Assembly: GCA_004321905.1 (NCBI GenBank)
Contig: SCQF01000023.1
Span: forward strand, 124,001-188,000
Direction: 5' to 3'
Source: Verrucomicrobiota bacterium
GTDB lineage: Bacteria > Verrucomicrobiota > Kiritimatiellia > CAIQIC01
DNA length: 64,000 nt
Part shown: positions 8,632 through 21,983 of the stretch, in pieces
Position numbering within the stretch: position 1 is the first letter of the stretch
Layout of the letters: each line of letters opens with the position of its first letter
The notes under the pieces: model-generated
Told to the model about the DNA's origin: nothing
The model's database searches: none
What the model saw: the letters and a program-made list of their open reading frames with translations, nothing else
Made by a program: the position numbers and the translations under genes

Positions 8632-10833
8632 TCAAACACTGCACATTTCCTCTGGTGAAAATCCCTCACCAAACGCATCAAGGCCGCTTATGCCATCGTA
8701 TTTTCCAATCCACAACCAAAATCCCGGCCAGATTTCTTCGACGTTGCCGGACGCCTGTGCCGCGAGAAAAGTCCCCTTCGACAAGTTCACGCAACTGCGC
8801 TGGAGCGCGCGCAGATTCTCCCGCGTGGGGCCGATGGTGCGAAGTTGGGCCAGCCATTTTTCGTTATCGCTCCAGCTTGCGAAGACGCCCTGATGCCCCG
8901 CTTCGTCTATGAAAGCGAATTCGTTACCAGCCGTGCGAAACGGGATCGCTGGGAAGTCACGGAACAAATCGTCGTTGAAGACGATTTTTGATCCGGGACG
9001 TCCTTTGGTGCTATTCACGCGCTGGTAGAATAGTGAAAAATATCGCGCAAAAAATTCCGGTTTTTGCGGATCGAAGCCGTCCAATGATGGTAGTTCGCGT
9101 GTGGTGTCTTCGCCCTTGCGTAACAGGCCCGGTGGTGCGGGCTTCGGCGGCACGAAAACATGGACTTGACCTAACTTTCCGACGCTGTTCAATTTGCCTT
9201 CACGATTGCAGCGGCCCGCCGCCTGCGCAATGGAATCGAGTCCACCGAGGGCGCGATAGACGACTGGGAAATCAATGTCCACGCCGGCCTCGACAAGCTG
9301 TGTGCTGATGACGCGACACGGTTCATCTACCGCAAGTCGGCGTTTGATTTCGGTGATGACTTCGGAACGATGTGCGCCACACATCAGTGCAGAAAGATGC
9401 AGCGTGCCCGGCGGCATGAGCTTGAACAAATCGTGGCAATTGCGCCGAGTATTCACCACGCATAATACCTGTTCGTGCTGTTGTAGACGCGTTGCCAGAT
9501 CCCTCCACTCCGTTCTGGCCGTCATATTTTTCGGCAGGATGATTTCGGTTCGTTTCAGCCGCTCGTAGAGCTGCCTCTCCGACGGGATGATTTCATGAGG
9601 CTGCACGAGTCCCGGCAGCGCCGGCTGGGTAGCGGTAGCCAGCACCAACGTTACGCCGAAGCATTGCACCAGTTGGTTGAGCGCATCCACGCAAGGCGTC
9701 AGCAGTTCCGGCGGGAGCAACTGCGCTTCATCAAGGATGATGACGCTATTGACGATATTGTGGAGTTTGCGGCAACGCCCGGTTTTGGCGGCGTAGAGCG
9801 ATTCGAAAAATTGGACGTTGGTGGTGACGACGACAGGCGCGTCCCAATTTTCCGCAGCCAGTTCCGCTCGTAGCGAATTACGGCGCGGATCGGTTGGGTC
9901 AAGATTGCTGTGGTGCTCAACAATGTTTTCCGGGCCGAAAATCTCACCGAGTGTTTTTGCGGTTTGCTCAATGATGCTTGTGTAGGGGATGACGTAGATG
10001 ATCCGACGTTTGCCGTGCTTGAGCGCATGCCGGAGCGCGAAGGCCATTGCCGAAAGCGTCTTGCCGCCGCCCGTCGGTACGGTCAGCGAAAAAAGCCCTG
10101 GCACTTTGTCCGCCGCCGCCTCGCATGCGCGGCGAATCTCCGCGCGGATGGCGTTCACGTTGGTTTTCGGGGCCTCCCGTTCCATCTTTTCCAAGGCTTG
10201 GAAAAGCAAAGGGGCGAGTTTTCCAAGGGTTGGAAACGAGGCGCGCAGTGCCGCTTTGGTTGTATCTTCAACCGCTTCCGAATCCAACCGATCGGCATCC
10301 AGCAGGCAGGAGAAAAGCATTCGCATCCAGAAATGAAAATTATGCTGATTGACGAATACCGGCGGCCGGGCCAGCGAACGTAACCGGTTTTTCACCTCCT
10401 CGACGTAACCGGCCAGCGTGGCGAGATTTTGGCGACCTTCAGGCAACCGTGCCAAGAGCGCGGCGTTTCCGGTTTCGTTGGCTTGGTAGTCGGGTAGGCC
10501 GGCATGGTGGCCGGCCAACAGATAGGCCAAGGCTTTGCCCGGCATGCCAAGTTGATCGAACGCCAGTGCCGCGCCCGTGCTGGCATGATTGGACACGCTG
10601 CCATCCGCATCGTAATCGGGGTCATCCAGTCCATTACTGGTTTTGAGATATTGCTGGAAAGCCTTGGTCGCTTTGCCAAGGTCATGCAACCAGCCGGCGT
10701 TCCACGCCCAGTCAGCAGAAGAAAACTGCTCGGCGAAAGCGGCAGCCTTTTCGGCCACGGTGCGGAGATGTTTCTCCAGCGGCTGCCAGTTTTCAGGCGG
10801 CTCGCCCCGGCGGCTGTGCGCATAGAGCATCAT
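8632..10833 (-). CDS. cas3: CRISPR helicase-nuclease Cas3 (HD-N-terminal)
   Basis: Cas3 is recruited to the R-loop, unwinds DNA and degrades it. The HD nuclease is at the N-terminus (WLHDLGKATKAF, near residue 50), followed by a superfamily 2 helicase: Walker A PTGGGKT, box II DEAQ, and VEAGVDIDFP plus QAAGRCNREGK in motifs V-VI. I chose the ATG at 10833 because AGGAG precedes it; the frame stays open further upstream. The gene carries a palindrome pair read in frame as FPTLGK-LAPL-LFQALEK between the HD and helicase domains, an apparent repeat insertion the protein tolerates. About 733 residues, normal length. Confidence 0.95.
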   Translation of the reverse strand: MMLYAHSRRGEPPENWQPLEKHLRTVAEKAAAFAEQFSSADWAWNAGWLHDLGKATKAFQQYLKTSNGLDDPDYDADGSVSNHASTGAALAFDQLGMPGKALAYLLAGHHAGLPDYQANETGNAALLARLPEGRQNLATLAGYVEEVKNRLRSLARPPVFVNQHNFHFWMRMLFSCLLDADRLDSEAVEDTTKAALRASFPTLGKLAPLLFQALEKMEREAPKTNVNAIRAEIRRACEAAADKVPGLFSLTVPTGGGKTLSAMAFALRHALKHGKRRIIYVIPYTSIIEQTAKTLGEIFGPENIVEHHSNLDPTDPRRNSLRAELAAENWDAPVVVTTNVQFFESLYAAKTGRCRKLHNIVNSVIILDEAQLLPPELLTPCVDALNQLVQCFGVTLVLATATQPALPGLVQPHEIIPSERQLYERLKRTEIILPKNMTARTEWRDLATRLQQHEQVLCVVNTRRNCHDLFKLMPPGTLHLSALMCGAHRSEVITEIKRRLAVDEPCRVISTQLVEAGVDIDFPVVYRALGGLDSIAQAAGRCNREGKLNSVGKLGQVHVFVPPKPAPPGLLRKGEDTTRELPSLDGFDPQKPEFFARYFSLFYQRVNSTKGRPGSKIVFNDDLFRDFPAIPFRTAGNEFAFIDEAGHQGVFASWSDNEKWLAQLRTIGPTRENLRALQRSCVNLSKGTFLAAQASGNVEEIWPGFWLWIGKYDGISGLDAFGEGFSPEEMCSV
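10189..10235. repeat. Paired palindromes inside cas3
   Basis: TTCCAAGGCTTGGAA and TTCCAAGGGTTGGAA start 32 bp apart within the coding sequence, at the HD-helicase linker, and are translated in frame. Confidence 0.9.
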
Positions 10834-10912
10834 AAAAAACTCCTTGAACCATCCTGAGCGCAGGATGAACGGCTCAAGGGCAGAAGTCAATGGCGTCTTT
10901 TTTCAGGCCACG

Positions 10913-13159
<2,247 letters not shown>

Positions 13160-14284
13160 TCAGCGGCGCGGATGGTCTTCCATCAGCTTGATGAAGCGAT
13201 GGAAGAGATAGGCGGCGTCGTGCGGGCCGGGCGCGGCTTCGGGATGATATTGCACCGAGAACACCGGCAATTTTTTGTGCCGCATGCCTTCGCTGGTTTT
13301 GTCGTTGAGGTTGATATGCGTCGTCTCGACCTCCGGCGGGAGCGAGGCGATGTCCACCGCGAAGCCGTGGTTCTGACTGGTGATTTCCACCTTGCGCGTC
13401 GTCAGATCCATCACCGGCTGGTTGCCGCCGCGATGACCGAACTTGAGCTTATAGGTTTTGCCGCCGAAGGTTTGACCGAGCAACTGGTGACCAAAGCAAA
13501 TTCCAAACGTCGGCACCTTGGTGTTGACCACGCCCATGATCGTCTTGACGACCTGCGGCACGGCGGAGGGATCGCCGGGACCGTTGGAGATGAAGAAACC
13601 GTCCGGTTGGCATGACAGGATTTCCGCAGCGGTTGAAGTAGCCGGGAAAACTTCCACGGTGCAACCGAGCCGGACCATAATGCGAAGCTGGTTGCGTTTC
13701 ATACCGCAGTCGAGCGCGGCGACCTTGAAGCGCGGCGGCGGCACGGAGGCGGGTGCATCGAAGCCGTGGCCGGGGTCGGTCCACGTGAAACGCTTGGGCG
13801 TACTGACCTCGGTGGCAAGATCGCGACCGACGAGGCCGGGCGAATCCTTGGCCTTCTGCACGAGGCTCTGCGGATCTAGGTCTTCCGTGCTCATCACGCA
13901 CTTCATCGCGCCCAGCGAACGGATGTGCAAGGTGATGGCGCGCGTATCCACATGATCCACACCGAGAATACGGTTTTTGACAAGATATTCCGGCAGCGAT
14001 TTGGTTTTGCGGAAGTTGCTGGCAACGCGACTGCATTCACCGACGATCAGCCCGGCGGCGTGCGGCTTCCACGACTCGACGTCCTCGTCGTTGACGCCAT
14101 AGTTGCCGATCAGCGGATAGGTGAGCGTGACGATTTGGCCGTTGTAGCTTGGATCGGTGAGAATTTCCTGATAGCCGGTCATCGAGGTGTTGAAGACCAG
14201 CTCGCCATAGACCTCGCCGGAGCCGGCGAAGGCCCGGCCCTCGAACACAGTCCCGTCTTCCAGCGCAATAAGTGCTTTTTTCAT
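13160..14284 (-). CDS. carA: Carbamoyl-phosphate synthase small subunit
   Basis: CarA is the glutaminase subunit that feeds ammonia to CarB for carbamoyl phosphate, used in pyrimidine and arginine synthesis. It shows the N-terminal CPSase_sm domain (ALIALEDGTVFEGRAFG-like, NTSMTGYQEILTDPSY). A class I GATase domain follows with nucleophile Cys in FGICFGHQLLG and the His-Glu pair in VQYHPEAAPGPHDA. The product is 374 residues. The start at MKKALIAL fits homologues, although the frame continues eleven codons further. It lies 36 bp after pyrG; carB is not in the window. Confidence 0.96.
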   Translation of the reverse strand: MKKALIALEDGTVFEGRAFAGSGEVYGELVFNTSMTGYQEILTDPSYNGQIVTLTYPLIGNYGVNDEDVESWKPHAAGLIVGECSRVASNFRKTKSLPEYLVKNRILGVDHVDTRAITLHIRSLGAMKCVMSTEDLDPQSLVQKAKDSPGLVGRDLATEVSTPKRFTWTDPGHGFDAPASVPPPRFKVAALDCGMKRNQLRIMVRLGCTVEVFPATSTAAEILSCQPDGFFISNGPGDPSAVPQVVKTIMGVVNTKVPTFGICFGHQLLGQTFGGKTYKLKFGHRGGNQPVMDLTTRKVEITSQNHGFAVDIASLPPEVETTHINLNDKTSEGMRHKKLPVFSVQYHPEAAPGPHDAAYLFHRFIKLMEDHPRR

Positions 14285-14320
14285 AAATCGAGCTTTCAGC
14301 AGTCGGTCATCAGCCATCAG

Positions 14321-16115
<1,795 letters not shown>

Positions 16116-16169
16116 AACCTGTTCAAACAGTTCCCTCCGCCCGCCAAATCCGCTATGATCGCGCCCGAC

Positions 16170-16520
16170 ATGCACGAAGTATCCATTTGTCAGGGGTTGG
16201 TGAAAGTGGTGCTCGACGAGATGGCGCAGCGCGCGATCCCGGCGGGCGCGCTGCTGCGCCTACGCGTCGTCGCCGGCGCGCTGCATCAGATCGTGCCGGA
16301 GTCGCTGGAATTCGCCTATGACCTGCTGACGCGCGAGACGCCCGCCGCCGGCTCGAAGTTGGAACTGCGCGTGACGCCATTGGCGGCACGCTGCACAAAA
16401 TGCGACTGGCGCGGCACCATCGAACCGCCGCTCTTTCTGTGCAGCGTTTGCGGCGCGGGTGTTGAGCTGGAAGGCGGCGACGAGCTTTACGTGGAAGATT
16501 TGGAGATTGCCGAGTCATGA
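16170..16520 (+). CDS. hypA: Hydrogenase nickel-insertion protein HypA
   Basis: HypA delivers nickel to the hydrogenase active site together with HypB. The 116-residue protein starts MHEVSICQGL, with the nickel-binding His2, and has the zinc-binding CTKC ... CSVC pair. Both are diagnostic of the family. The start follows from the required MHE terminus; upstream in-frame codons are not used. It overlaps hypB by 4 nt. No hydrogenase structural gene is visible nearby. Confidence 0.93.
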   Translation: MHEVSICQGLVKVVLDEMAQRAIPAGALLRLRVVAGALHQIVPESLEFAYDLLTRETPAAGSKLELRVTPLAARCTKCDWRGTIEPPLFLCSVCGAGVELEGGDELYVEDLEIAES

Positions 16521-17167
16521 GCCACACCCACATCCCCATTTATCGCGCCGTGATGGAAGACAGCACCCGCTGGGCCGAAGCGACACGCGCATTGTTGACC
16601 GAGCGGCGACAGAAGCTGTTCAACTTCATCGGCTCGCCGGGTGCGGGTAAAACGGCGCTGTTGGAAGCGTTGGCGCGCGCGCTGAAGGGGCGCGTGCAGT
16701 TCGCAGTGATCGAAGGCGACTGCGCCGGTACGCGTGACGCCGAGCGGCTGGCGGCGGAAGGCGTGCAGGCCGTACAGATCGTCACCGGCGCGGGCTGCCA
16801 TCTGCCCGCCGAGTCCGTTCATCAGGTACTGCGCGATCTGCCCGCGACCGGCTTGGATTTTGTGCTCGTGGAGAACGTCGGCAATTTGGTTTGTCCGGCG
16901 GCGTTCGATATTGGCGAGACCGCCAAGCTCGCCGTGTTGAGCGTGACGGAAGGCGAGGATAAGCCACTCAAATATCCCACGCTGTTCCGCCAAGCTGCCG
17001 CGACGGTGCTGACCAAAGTTGATTTGTTGCCGCATCTGCGCTTCAACCTCGCCAAATGCCGCGCCGCGCTCCATCAGATCAAGGCCGCTGCACCTGTCTT
17101 CGAGCTATCCGGAAAAACCGGGCAAGGAATCGGGGCCTTCGCTGACTGGCTCTTGCGACAGAAATGA
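16517..17167 (+). CDS. hypB: HypB-like nickel-insertion GTPase without His-rich N-terminus
   Basis: HypB is a SIMIBI-class GTPase that powers nickel transfer. Visible motifs are Walker A GSPGAGKT, VIEGDCAGTRDAERL (the metal-switch region with Cys), GAGCHL with the conserved Cys-His, and VLTKVDLLP (G4). At 216 residues it lacks the His-rich and CxxCGC N-terminal extension. A second gene starting at 63845 shows exactly that extension, so this copy may be a specialised paralogue. Translation is coupled to hypA. Confidence 0.88.
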   Translation: MSHTHIPIYRAVMEDSTRWAEATRALLTERRQKLFNFIGSPGAGKTALLEALARALKGRVQFAVIEGDCAGTRDAERLAAEGVQAVQIVTGAGCHLPAESVHQVLRDLPATGLDFVLVENVGNLVCPAAFDIGETAKLAVLSVTEGEDKPLKYPTLFRQAAATVLTKVDLLPHLRFNLAKCRAALHQIKAAAPVFELSGKTGQGIGAFADWLLRQK

Positions 17168-17228
17168 ATCTTGGGCATTGACTCCGACGCCACGCAGGGC
17201 CAAAATCCAACGGCCAAAAGGACAACAT

Positions 17229-18722
17229 ATGAGCCGCAACAAATATCTTGATGATTTCATGGCCACCTTCCCGCACGAAGGGCTGACGTTTGACGACGTC
17301 TCGCTGGTCACCCAATACGCCGATTTTCTGCCGTCCGACGCCGAAGTGACCAGCCCGCTGACCGACCGCATCACGCTGAACATCCCGTTCGTCAGCGCCG
17401 CGATGGATACCGTGACCGAAGCGCGTATGGCGATTGCGCTCGCGATGCTCGGCGGTATTGGCGTGATCCACAAAAACCTCGCGCCGGAGCAGCAGGCCGA
17501 GATGGTCACGGACGTTAAAATTCACCTCAATGGCCTGATTGATAATCCGGTGACGTTCCGCACCAACGACACGCTCAAGCATGTTGAGGCGACACGCAAG
17601 GCGAAGGGTTACACCTTCAGCGGGTTTCCAATCTTGGACGAAAACGATCGCGTCGTCGGCATTCTGACCACGCGCGACATCCGCTTCGCCAAAAACACCA
17701 ACGCGAAAATATCCGATTTGATGACCAAGGAATTGGTCACCGCGCCGCCGAGCACGACGCTCAAGCAGGCCTATGACCTGATGATGAAGCGGCGCATCGG
17801 CAAGCTGCCGCTGCTGGACGCGAAAGGACAGTTGGCGGGTTTGTATAGTTTCACCGATGTACGCACGCTGATTCAGAACGTTGAGCCAATGTATAACCGC
17901 GATGCCAAGTATCGCCTCCGCGTCGCCGCCGCCATCGGGCCGAGCGACCAGAAGCGCGTCGAAGTACTTGCCGCGCACGAGGTGGACGTGGTGGTGGTGG
18001 ATACCGCGCACGGCCACAGCAAAGGCGTCATCGAAATGACCAAGTGGGTCAAAAAACATTATCCCGCACTCGATGTGATCGCCGGTAACATCGGCACGGG
18101 CGAAGCCGCGGTAGCGTTACGCGATGCCGGCGCGAACGCCGTCAAAGTCGGCATCGGCCCCGGTTCGATTTGCACCACGCGCGTCGTCGCCGGCGTCGGC
18201 ATCCCGCAGATTTCCGCGATCCATGCCTGCGTCAAGGCACTCGAAGGCAGCATCCCGGTCGTCGCCGATGGCGGCATCCGGTTCTCCGGCGACGTCGCCA
18301 AGGCCCTCGCCGCCGGCGCGAGCGCCGTGATGATGGGCGGCGTGCTGGCGGGCACCGAAGAAAGTCCCGGCGAGAAAATCATTTATCAGGGCCGCCAATA
18401 CGTTTCCTATCGCGGCATGGGCAGCCTCGGCGCGATGCAGGATGGCATGGGCAGCCGCGAGCGCTACGGCCAAAGCGACGTTCGCTCCGATGATCTCGTG
18501 CCACAGGGCATCGAAGGCATCGTGCCCTATTCCGGCACCGTCAAGCAGGTGCTCACACAGTTCATCGGCGGCGTGAAGGCCTCAATGGGTTATTGCGGTT
18601 GCCGCACGCTCAAGGAACTGCAGGAACGCGCCCGCTTCGTCCGCGTCAGCGCCGCCGGCCAGACCGAGGCGCACCCGCACGACATCAAGATTACCAAAGA
18701 AGCACCGAATTACCGGTTGTGA
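17229..18722 (+). CDS. guaB: Inosine-5'-monophosphate dehydrogenase
   Basis: GuaB oxidises IMP to XMP with NAD+, the committed step to GMP. It has the TIM-barrel start LTFDDVSLV, a tandem CBS pair (about residues 95-215, e.g. [20 protein letters not shown]), and the catalytic cysteine loop [15 protein letters not shown]. The flap region follows ([10 protein letters not shown]). The ATG after AAAGGACAACAT gives 497 residues, normal length. The frame extends upstream but those residues do not fit the family. Confidence 0.97.
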   Translation: MSRNKYLDDFMATFPHEGLTFDDVSLVTQYADFLPSDAEVTSPLTDRITLNIPFVSAAMDTVTEARMAIALAMLGGIGVIHKNLAPEQQAEMVTDVKIHLNGLIDNPVTFRTNDTLKHVEATRKAKGYTFSGFPILDENDRVVGILTTRDIRFAKNTNAKISDLMTKELVTAPPSTTLKQAYDLMMKRRIGKLPLLDAKGQLAGLYSFTDVRTLIQNVEPMYNRDAKYRLRVAAAIGPSDQKRVEVLAAHEVDVVVVDTAHGHSKGVIEMTKWVKKHYPALDVIAGNIGTGEAAVALRDAGANAVKVGIGPGSICTTRVVAGVGIPQISAIHACVKALEGSIPVVADGGIRFSGDVAKALAAGASAVMMGGVLAGTEESPGEKIIYQGRQYVSYRGMGSLGAMQDGMGSRERYGQSDVRSDDLVPQGIEGIVPYSGTVKQVLTQFIGGVKASMGYCGCRTLKELQERARFVRVSAAGQTEAHPHDIKITKEAPNYRL

Positions 18723-18955
18723 ACGAACTGTGGAAATTAGAATATAGCGACGCCGTAGAACAACGTATTCGCTGACGACGAGATGACGACATTCGGATAG
18801 AGGATCCGGCAGAATTTCGTTGGTATTAGCGTCGTTTTAGTTTTTGTGCCGGCTGGTTGGTTTGTCCTGGGATTTGTTGCAGTCTTCTTCGCGCCAATCA
18901 TATTCGAGGCGGCTTTCCGAACGTCTACATCTATTCGTTTCTACCGTCAGGATCG
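18723..18955. other. Non-coding gap after guaB
   Basis: This stretch of the gap between convergent guaB and mlaD shows no supported gene. A short hydrophobic reading (AGWFVLGFVAVFFAPIIFEA, from about 18846) lacks a clear start or known family. Confidence 0.5.
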
Positions 18956-18985
18956 AACGCCGGGCCTTCGACCCGGCGTTGTTTT
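18956..18985. terminator. Hairpin terminator between convergent guaB and mlaD
   Basis: A perfect inverted repeat AACGCCGGG-N7-CCCGGCGTT is followed by GTTTT on the plus strand. It can serve guaB and possibly mlaD from the other side. Confidence 0.7.
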
Positions 18986-19027
18986 CCAGACCTTGGAAAC
19001 GCGGTCGAGTGTTTCCAAACCGTGGAA
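18984..19027. repeat. Degenerate paired palindromes
   Basis: TTCCAGACCTTGGAA and TTCCAAACCGTGGAA, each slightly imperfect, start 29 bp apart immediately after the guaB terminator. Confidence 0.75.
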
Positions 19028-19031
19028 AACT

Positions 19032-19925
19032 TTAGAACGCACCCATGAACAGACTGGAGAAAGTCGCCAACGGAGCCGTCTCGCGGAAGTCATCAATTGC
19101 GGCGCGCGCCTCGTTCATGGTTTTCTTGACGTCTTGATAGAGGCCGTCGTCCTGCGTCAGCTTGCCGATGGTGCCTTCGCCTTTTTCGATCTTGGCGGTG
19201 ATGTTTTTGATGGAGGTCGCAGCAGCGAAGACATCGCGGTAGAGCGCGTCGTCCTTCGCCAATAATTTACCGAGCGTACCTTCGCCGGCGGCCAGCCGGT
19301 TGCTGATGTCCTTGAGATTGGCGGTGGTGGTCTTGAGATCGTTATAGACTTGGTCTTCCATCAACAATTTGCCGATGGTGCCCTCACCCGCCGCCAATTT
19401 GGTGCTGATCTTTTTCACATCGGCCAGCGTCGCGGAGAGATTTTCCAGCATCTTGCCTTCTTCGAGGTTCCGCTTGATGAGTGAGATTGTGCGCGTGGCT
19501 TCGTCAATCAGGTCCACGGGCGGCAGGCCGTGCAACACCACGCCGGCGCGCAACTCCGGCTTGTCGTTGGAGCCAAGGTCAACCGCCAAATAGCGCCCGC
19601 CGAGCACGGAGGATGGCAGCACCTCGATTTTGTAGTCGTCGTGCAGCTTGATCGGCACATCGAGGCTGCAATAGACGTGCGCGCCGTCCGGTTTGACGGC
19701 GAGGCTATCCACCTTCCCCACGTCCACGCCGCGCACAAACACGTTATCACCCTTACGCAGACCCATCACGTGCTCGAACACGATTTCATATTTATGGCCG
19801 CCACCGCCGAAAATTCGCGTGCGACTCAAAACCGCCGTGCCAAAAAAGAGCGCGACGATCATCATCGCGAAGAAAAAGCCCACGATGACTTCGATGGTCG
19901 TTTCCTGCTGCCGATCCTTTTTCAT
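19032..19925 (-). CDS. mlaD: MlaD-like MCE-domain lipid-transport protein
   Basis: MlaD-type proteins are inner-membrane-anchored MCE rings that pass phospholipids across the periplasm. One transmembrane segment (about residues 11-33) precedes an MCE domain (GLRKGDNVFVRGVDVGKVDSL, PSSVLGGRYLAVDLGS). The C-terminal half carries three copies of a GEGTIGKL motif spaced by helical segments, a common MCE tail. The start overlaps the mlaF stop by 4 nt. Order mlaE-mlaF-mlaD is the usual core of a retrograde lipid transporter; MlaB and MlaC are not seen. Confidence 0.88.
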   Translation of the reverse strand: MKKDRQQETTIEVIVGFFFAMMIVALFFGTAVLSRTRIFGGGGHKYEIVFEHVMGLRKGDNVFVRGVDVGKVDSLAVKPDGAHVYCSLDVPIKLHDDYKIEVLPSSVLGGRYLAVDLGSNDKPELRAGVVLHGLPPVDLIDEATRTISLIKRNLEEGKMLENLSATLADVKKISTKLAAGEGTIGKLLMEDQVYNDLKTTTANLKDISNRLAAGEGTLGKLLAKDDALYRDVFAAATSIKNITAKIEKGEGTIGKLTQDDGLYQDVKKTMNEARAAIDDFRETAPLATFSSLFMGAF

Positions 19926-20686
19926 AATGCTGCCGCCTTTTCCCATGCACCACGCTTGGTGATATATTGCGATTCCAAAAATTGCTGCACTTTTTCGTTG
20001 GGCGATTTGATGAACTGCTCCGGCGTGCCCAGTGCCACCACCCGCCCCTCGTCGAGCATCGCGATGCGCGTGGCGATGGCCAGCGCGCTATGCAGATCGT
20101 GTGTTACCACGACGCTGGTGATGCCCAGTTCGCGCCGCAGGCTGTCAATAAGTTGGTCAATCGCCCGCGAGGTAACCGGATCGAGACCGCTGGTCGGCTC
20201 GTCATAGAGAACGATCTCCGGCGCGGTGATGATGGCGCGCGCCAACCCGACACGCTTACGCATCCCGCCGGAAAGTTCGGCGGGCATTTTGTCGTAGGCC
20301 TCGGCCAGCCCGACCAGCGCGAGTTTTTCACGCGCCAGCTTTTCGATCTCGTGCTCCGGCTTGTTCGTCCGCTCCAGCAGCGGCAGACCGACGTTCTCGC
20401 CGGCGCTGATCCAGTTGAGCAACGCCGCACCTTGGAACAACACGCCAAACCGCGACCGGATTTGCTCCAGCTTATGGCCACGCGCCGTGCTGACGCAGTC
20501 GTCACCGACCCATACGCGCCCGGCGTCCGGCGTCAGCAGCCGTACCATGTGCTTGAGCGTCACGCTCTTGCCCGCGCCGGAGGCGCCGACGATGAAAAAC
20601 GTCTCGCCCGGCTCGATCTGGAGGTCCACGCCATCGAGCACGACGCGTCCGCCAAGTCGCTTATGCACTTTTTCAAACCGAATCAT
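19922..20686 (-). CDS. mlaF: Mla-type ABC transporter ATP-binding protein
   Basis: This ATPase energises the MCE phospholipid transporter. The 254-residue protein has Walker A GASGAGKS, the signature LSGGMRKRVGLARAI, Walker B IVLYDEPTSGLDP and the H-loop VVTHDL. The GMRKR signature is characteristic of the MlaF/Mkl subgroup. It overlaps both neighbours by 4 nt. Confidence 0.94.
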   Translation of the reverse strand: MIRFEKVHKRLGGRVVLDGVDLQIEPGETFFIVGASGAGKSVTLKHMVRLLTPDAGRVWVGDDCVSTARGHKLEQIRSRFGVLFQGAALLNWISAGENVGLPLLERTNKPEHEIEKLAREKLALVGLAEAYDKMPAELSGGMRKRVGLARAIITAPEIVLYDEPTSGLDPVTSRAIDQLIDSLRRELGITSVVVTHDLHSALAIATRIAMLDEGRVVALGTPEQFIKSPNEKVQQFLESQYITKRGAWEKAAAL

Positions 20687-21459
20687 TTATAAAACATCCG
20701 CGTGATGAAATAGCCCATCGTCAAAATCGTCAAAAAGGCAATAATCACCGTCCGCCGTGTTGACCGGCCGACGCCGACCGCGCCTTCCGTCGTCGCAAAG
20801 CCTTGATGGCACGCCACCGTCACGACGATCACACCGAAAATGATCGCCTTGAACAAGCCTACGAATAAATCCTTGTTCTCGGCGAAGCGCGTACAGTTAT
20901 CAAAGTAGGCCGTAAAGGAAACACCGAGCTGCGTATAACCGACGATCGCGCCGCCGAGAATGCCGACCGCGTTCGTATACATCGTCAGGAACGGCATGAT
21001 CAGCGCCAGCGCCACCAGCCGCGGCATGACGAGGAAGCGCACCGGATTGATGGACATGATTTCCAACGCGGCGATTTCTTCCGCAACCACCATCGTACCC
21101 ATCTGCGCCGCAATCGCGCTGCCGACGCTCGCTGCGATGATCAGGCCCGTCATGAACGGCCCCATTTCGCGGAGCAACACGACGGTGACCGCTGTACCGA
21201 TATTGACCTCCTGCCCAAAGCGCCGCAGTTCGAGACCGGTTTGCAACGCGAGAATCATGCCCGTAAACAGCGCGACCACCGTGATGACGCCGAGGCTCTT
21301 GATCCCGCTGACAAACATCTGGTGGATCGTCTCATAACGGTTCTGGCGCGAGAACACATGGCGGATGTTCACGATCGCTTCGCCCAGCATCACGAGCGCG
21401 CGGCCCGTATTGCGTAGCGCGAGCAGCACTTCGCGTCCGACCCGCGCCCACGCGTTCAC
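20683..21459 (-). CDS. mlaE: Mla-type ABC transporter permease
   Basis: MlaE is the dimeric inner-membrane permease of the phospholipid transporter. The 258-residue protein has five to six hydrophobic segments and the family motifs GLELRRFGQEVNIG, REMGPFMTGLI and AAQMGTMVVAEEIAALEIM. Its stop overlaps the mlaF start by 4 nt. A palindrome pair lies about 90 bp upstream of its start. Confidence 0.94.
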   Translation of the reverse strand: MNAWARVGREVLLALRNTGRALVMLGEAIVNIRHVFSRQNRYETIHQMFVSGIKSLGVITVVALFTGMILALQTGLELRRFGQEVNIGTAVTVVLLREMGPFMTGLIIAASVGSAIAAQMGTMVVAEEIAALEIMSINPVRFLVMPRLVALALIMPFLTMYTNAVGILGGAIVGYTQLGVSFTAYFDNCTRFAENKDLFVGLFKAIIFGVIVVTVACHQGFATTEGAVGVGRSTRRTVIIAFLTILTMGYFITRMFYK

Positions 21460-21544
21460 CGGCGGCGCAAAAAATTCTGGTTCCCGGGTAAGAATGGCTT
21501 ATCTCCTGAAAAGTTGGCGAGAGCATACACCGCCCGGCGCCGTT

Positions 21545-21590
21545 TTCCAAGGTTTGGAAAAACGCGCGGCCCATTTTCCAAACCTTGGAA
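21545..21590. repeat. Paired palindromes upstream of mlaE
   Basis: Two perfect copies (TTCCAAGGTTTGGAA, TTCCAAACCTTGGAA) start 31 bp apart between the toxin pseudogene and mlaE. Confidence 0.9.
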
Positions 21591-21665
21591 CTCCGGTCGC
21601 TTGTCAGGTGGAGCGCGACCTTCCCGCCTTCGTCGCGATGACGACAACGCGCACGGCTGGACGGA

Positions 21666-21983
21666 TCACGTTGGCTGTTTTCCAAAGGCCGCGCGCGTGC
21701 GTTCCTGCCATCGCTGGGGGTCACGTTTGAGGTGCATGATGCCACCGATCAAGATACAGTCGGTGCGGACTTGATAGAGAACCCCGAAAGGGAAGCGATC
21801 GGTCAGCCCACGCCGGGCGCGGGCAGAAAACATCGGCCATGCCGTCGGATGCTACCGGAGACGATCGAAAGTCCGCTGCACCTCGGCGGCAAATTCGTAG
21901 CCGAGGCCCGGACATTGGCTGTTGTAATAGTCAACGGCACCGGCAAACTCATCTTCGGCACAGGACAGGACGAGAATTTTCAT
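21666..21983 (-). pseudogene. RelE/ParE-family toxin, broken by an in-frame amber stop
   Basis: The frame encodes a plasmid-stabilisation-type toxin. It starts MKILVLSCAEDEFAGAVDYY, reads RTFDRLR then TAG (21854-21852), and continues in the same frame as HPTAWPMFSARARRG, TDRFPFGVLYQ and IMHLKRDPQRW. The codon after RLR is usually Gln or a similar residue, so one C-to-T change (CAG to TAG) explains the stop. The full frame is 106 codons and overlaps the antitoxin stop by 4 nt. Either a dead toxin with a surviving antitoxin, a sequencing error, or amber suppression. Confidence 0.85.

Noticed and set aside
8632-10833. Missing cas6 as a sign of a broken CRISPR system
   Set aside because: Subtype I-C normally lacks cas6; Cas5c processes the crRNA.
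18846-19265. Small hydrophobic frame in the guaB-mlaD gap as a gene
   Set aside because: No good start, overlaps mlaD on the other strand and runs through a terminator and palindromes.
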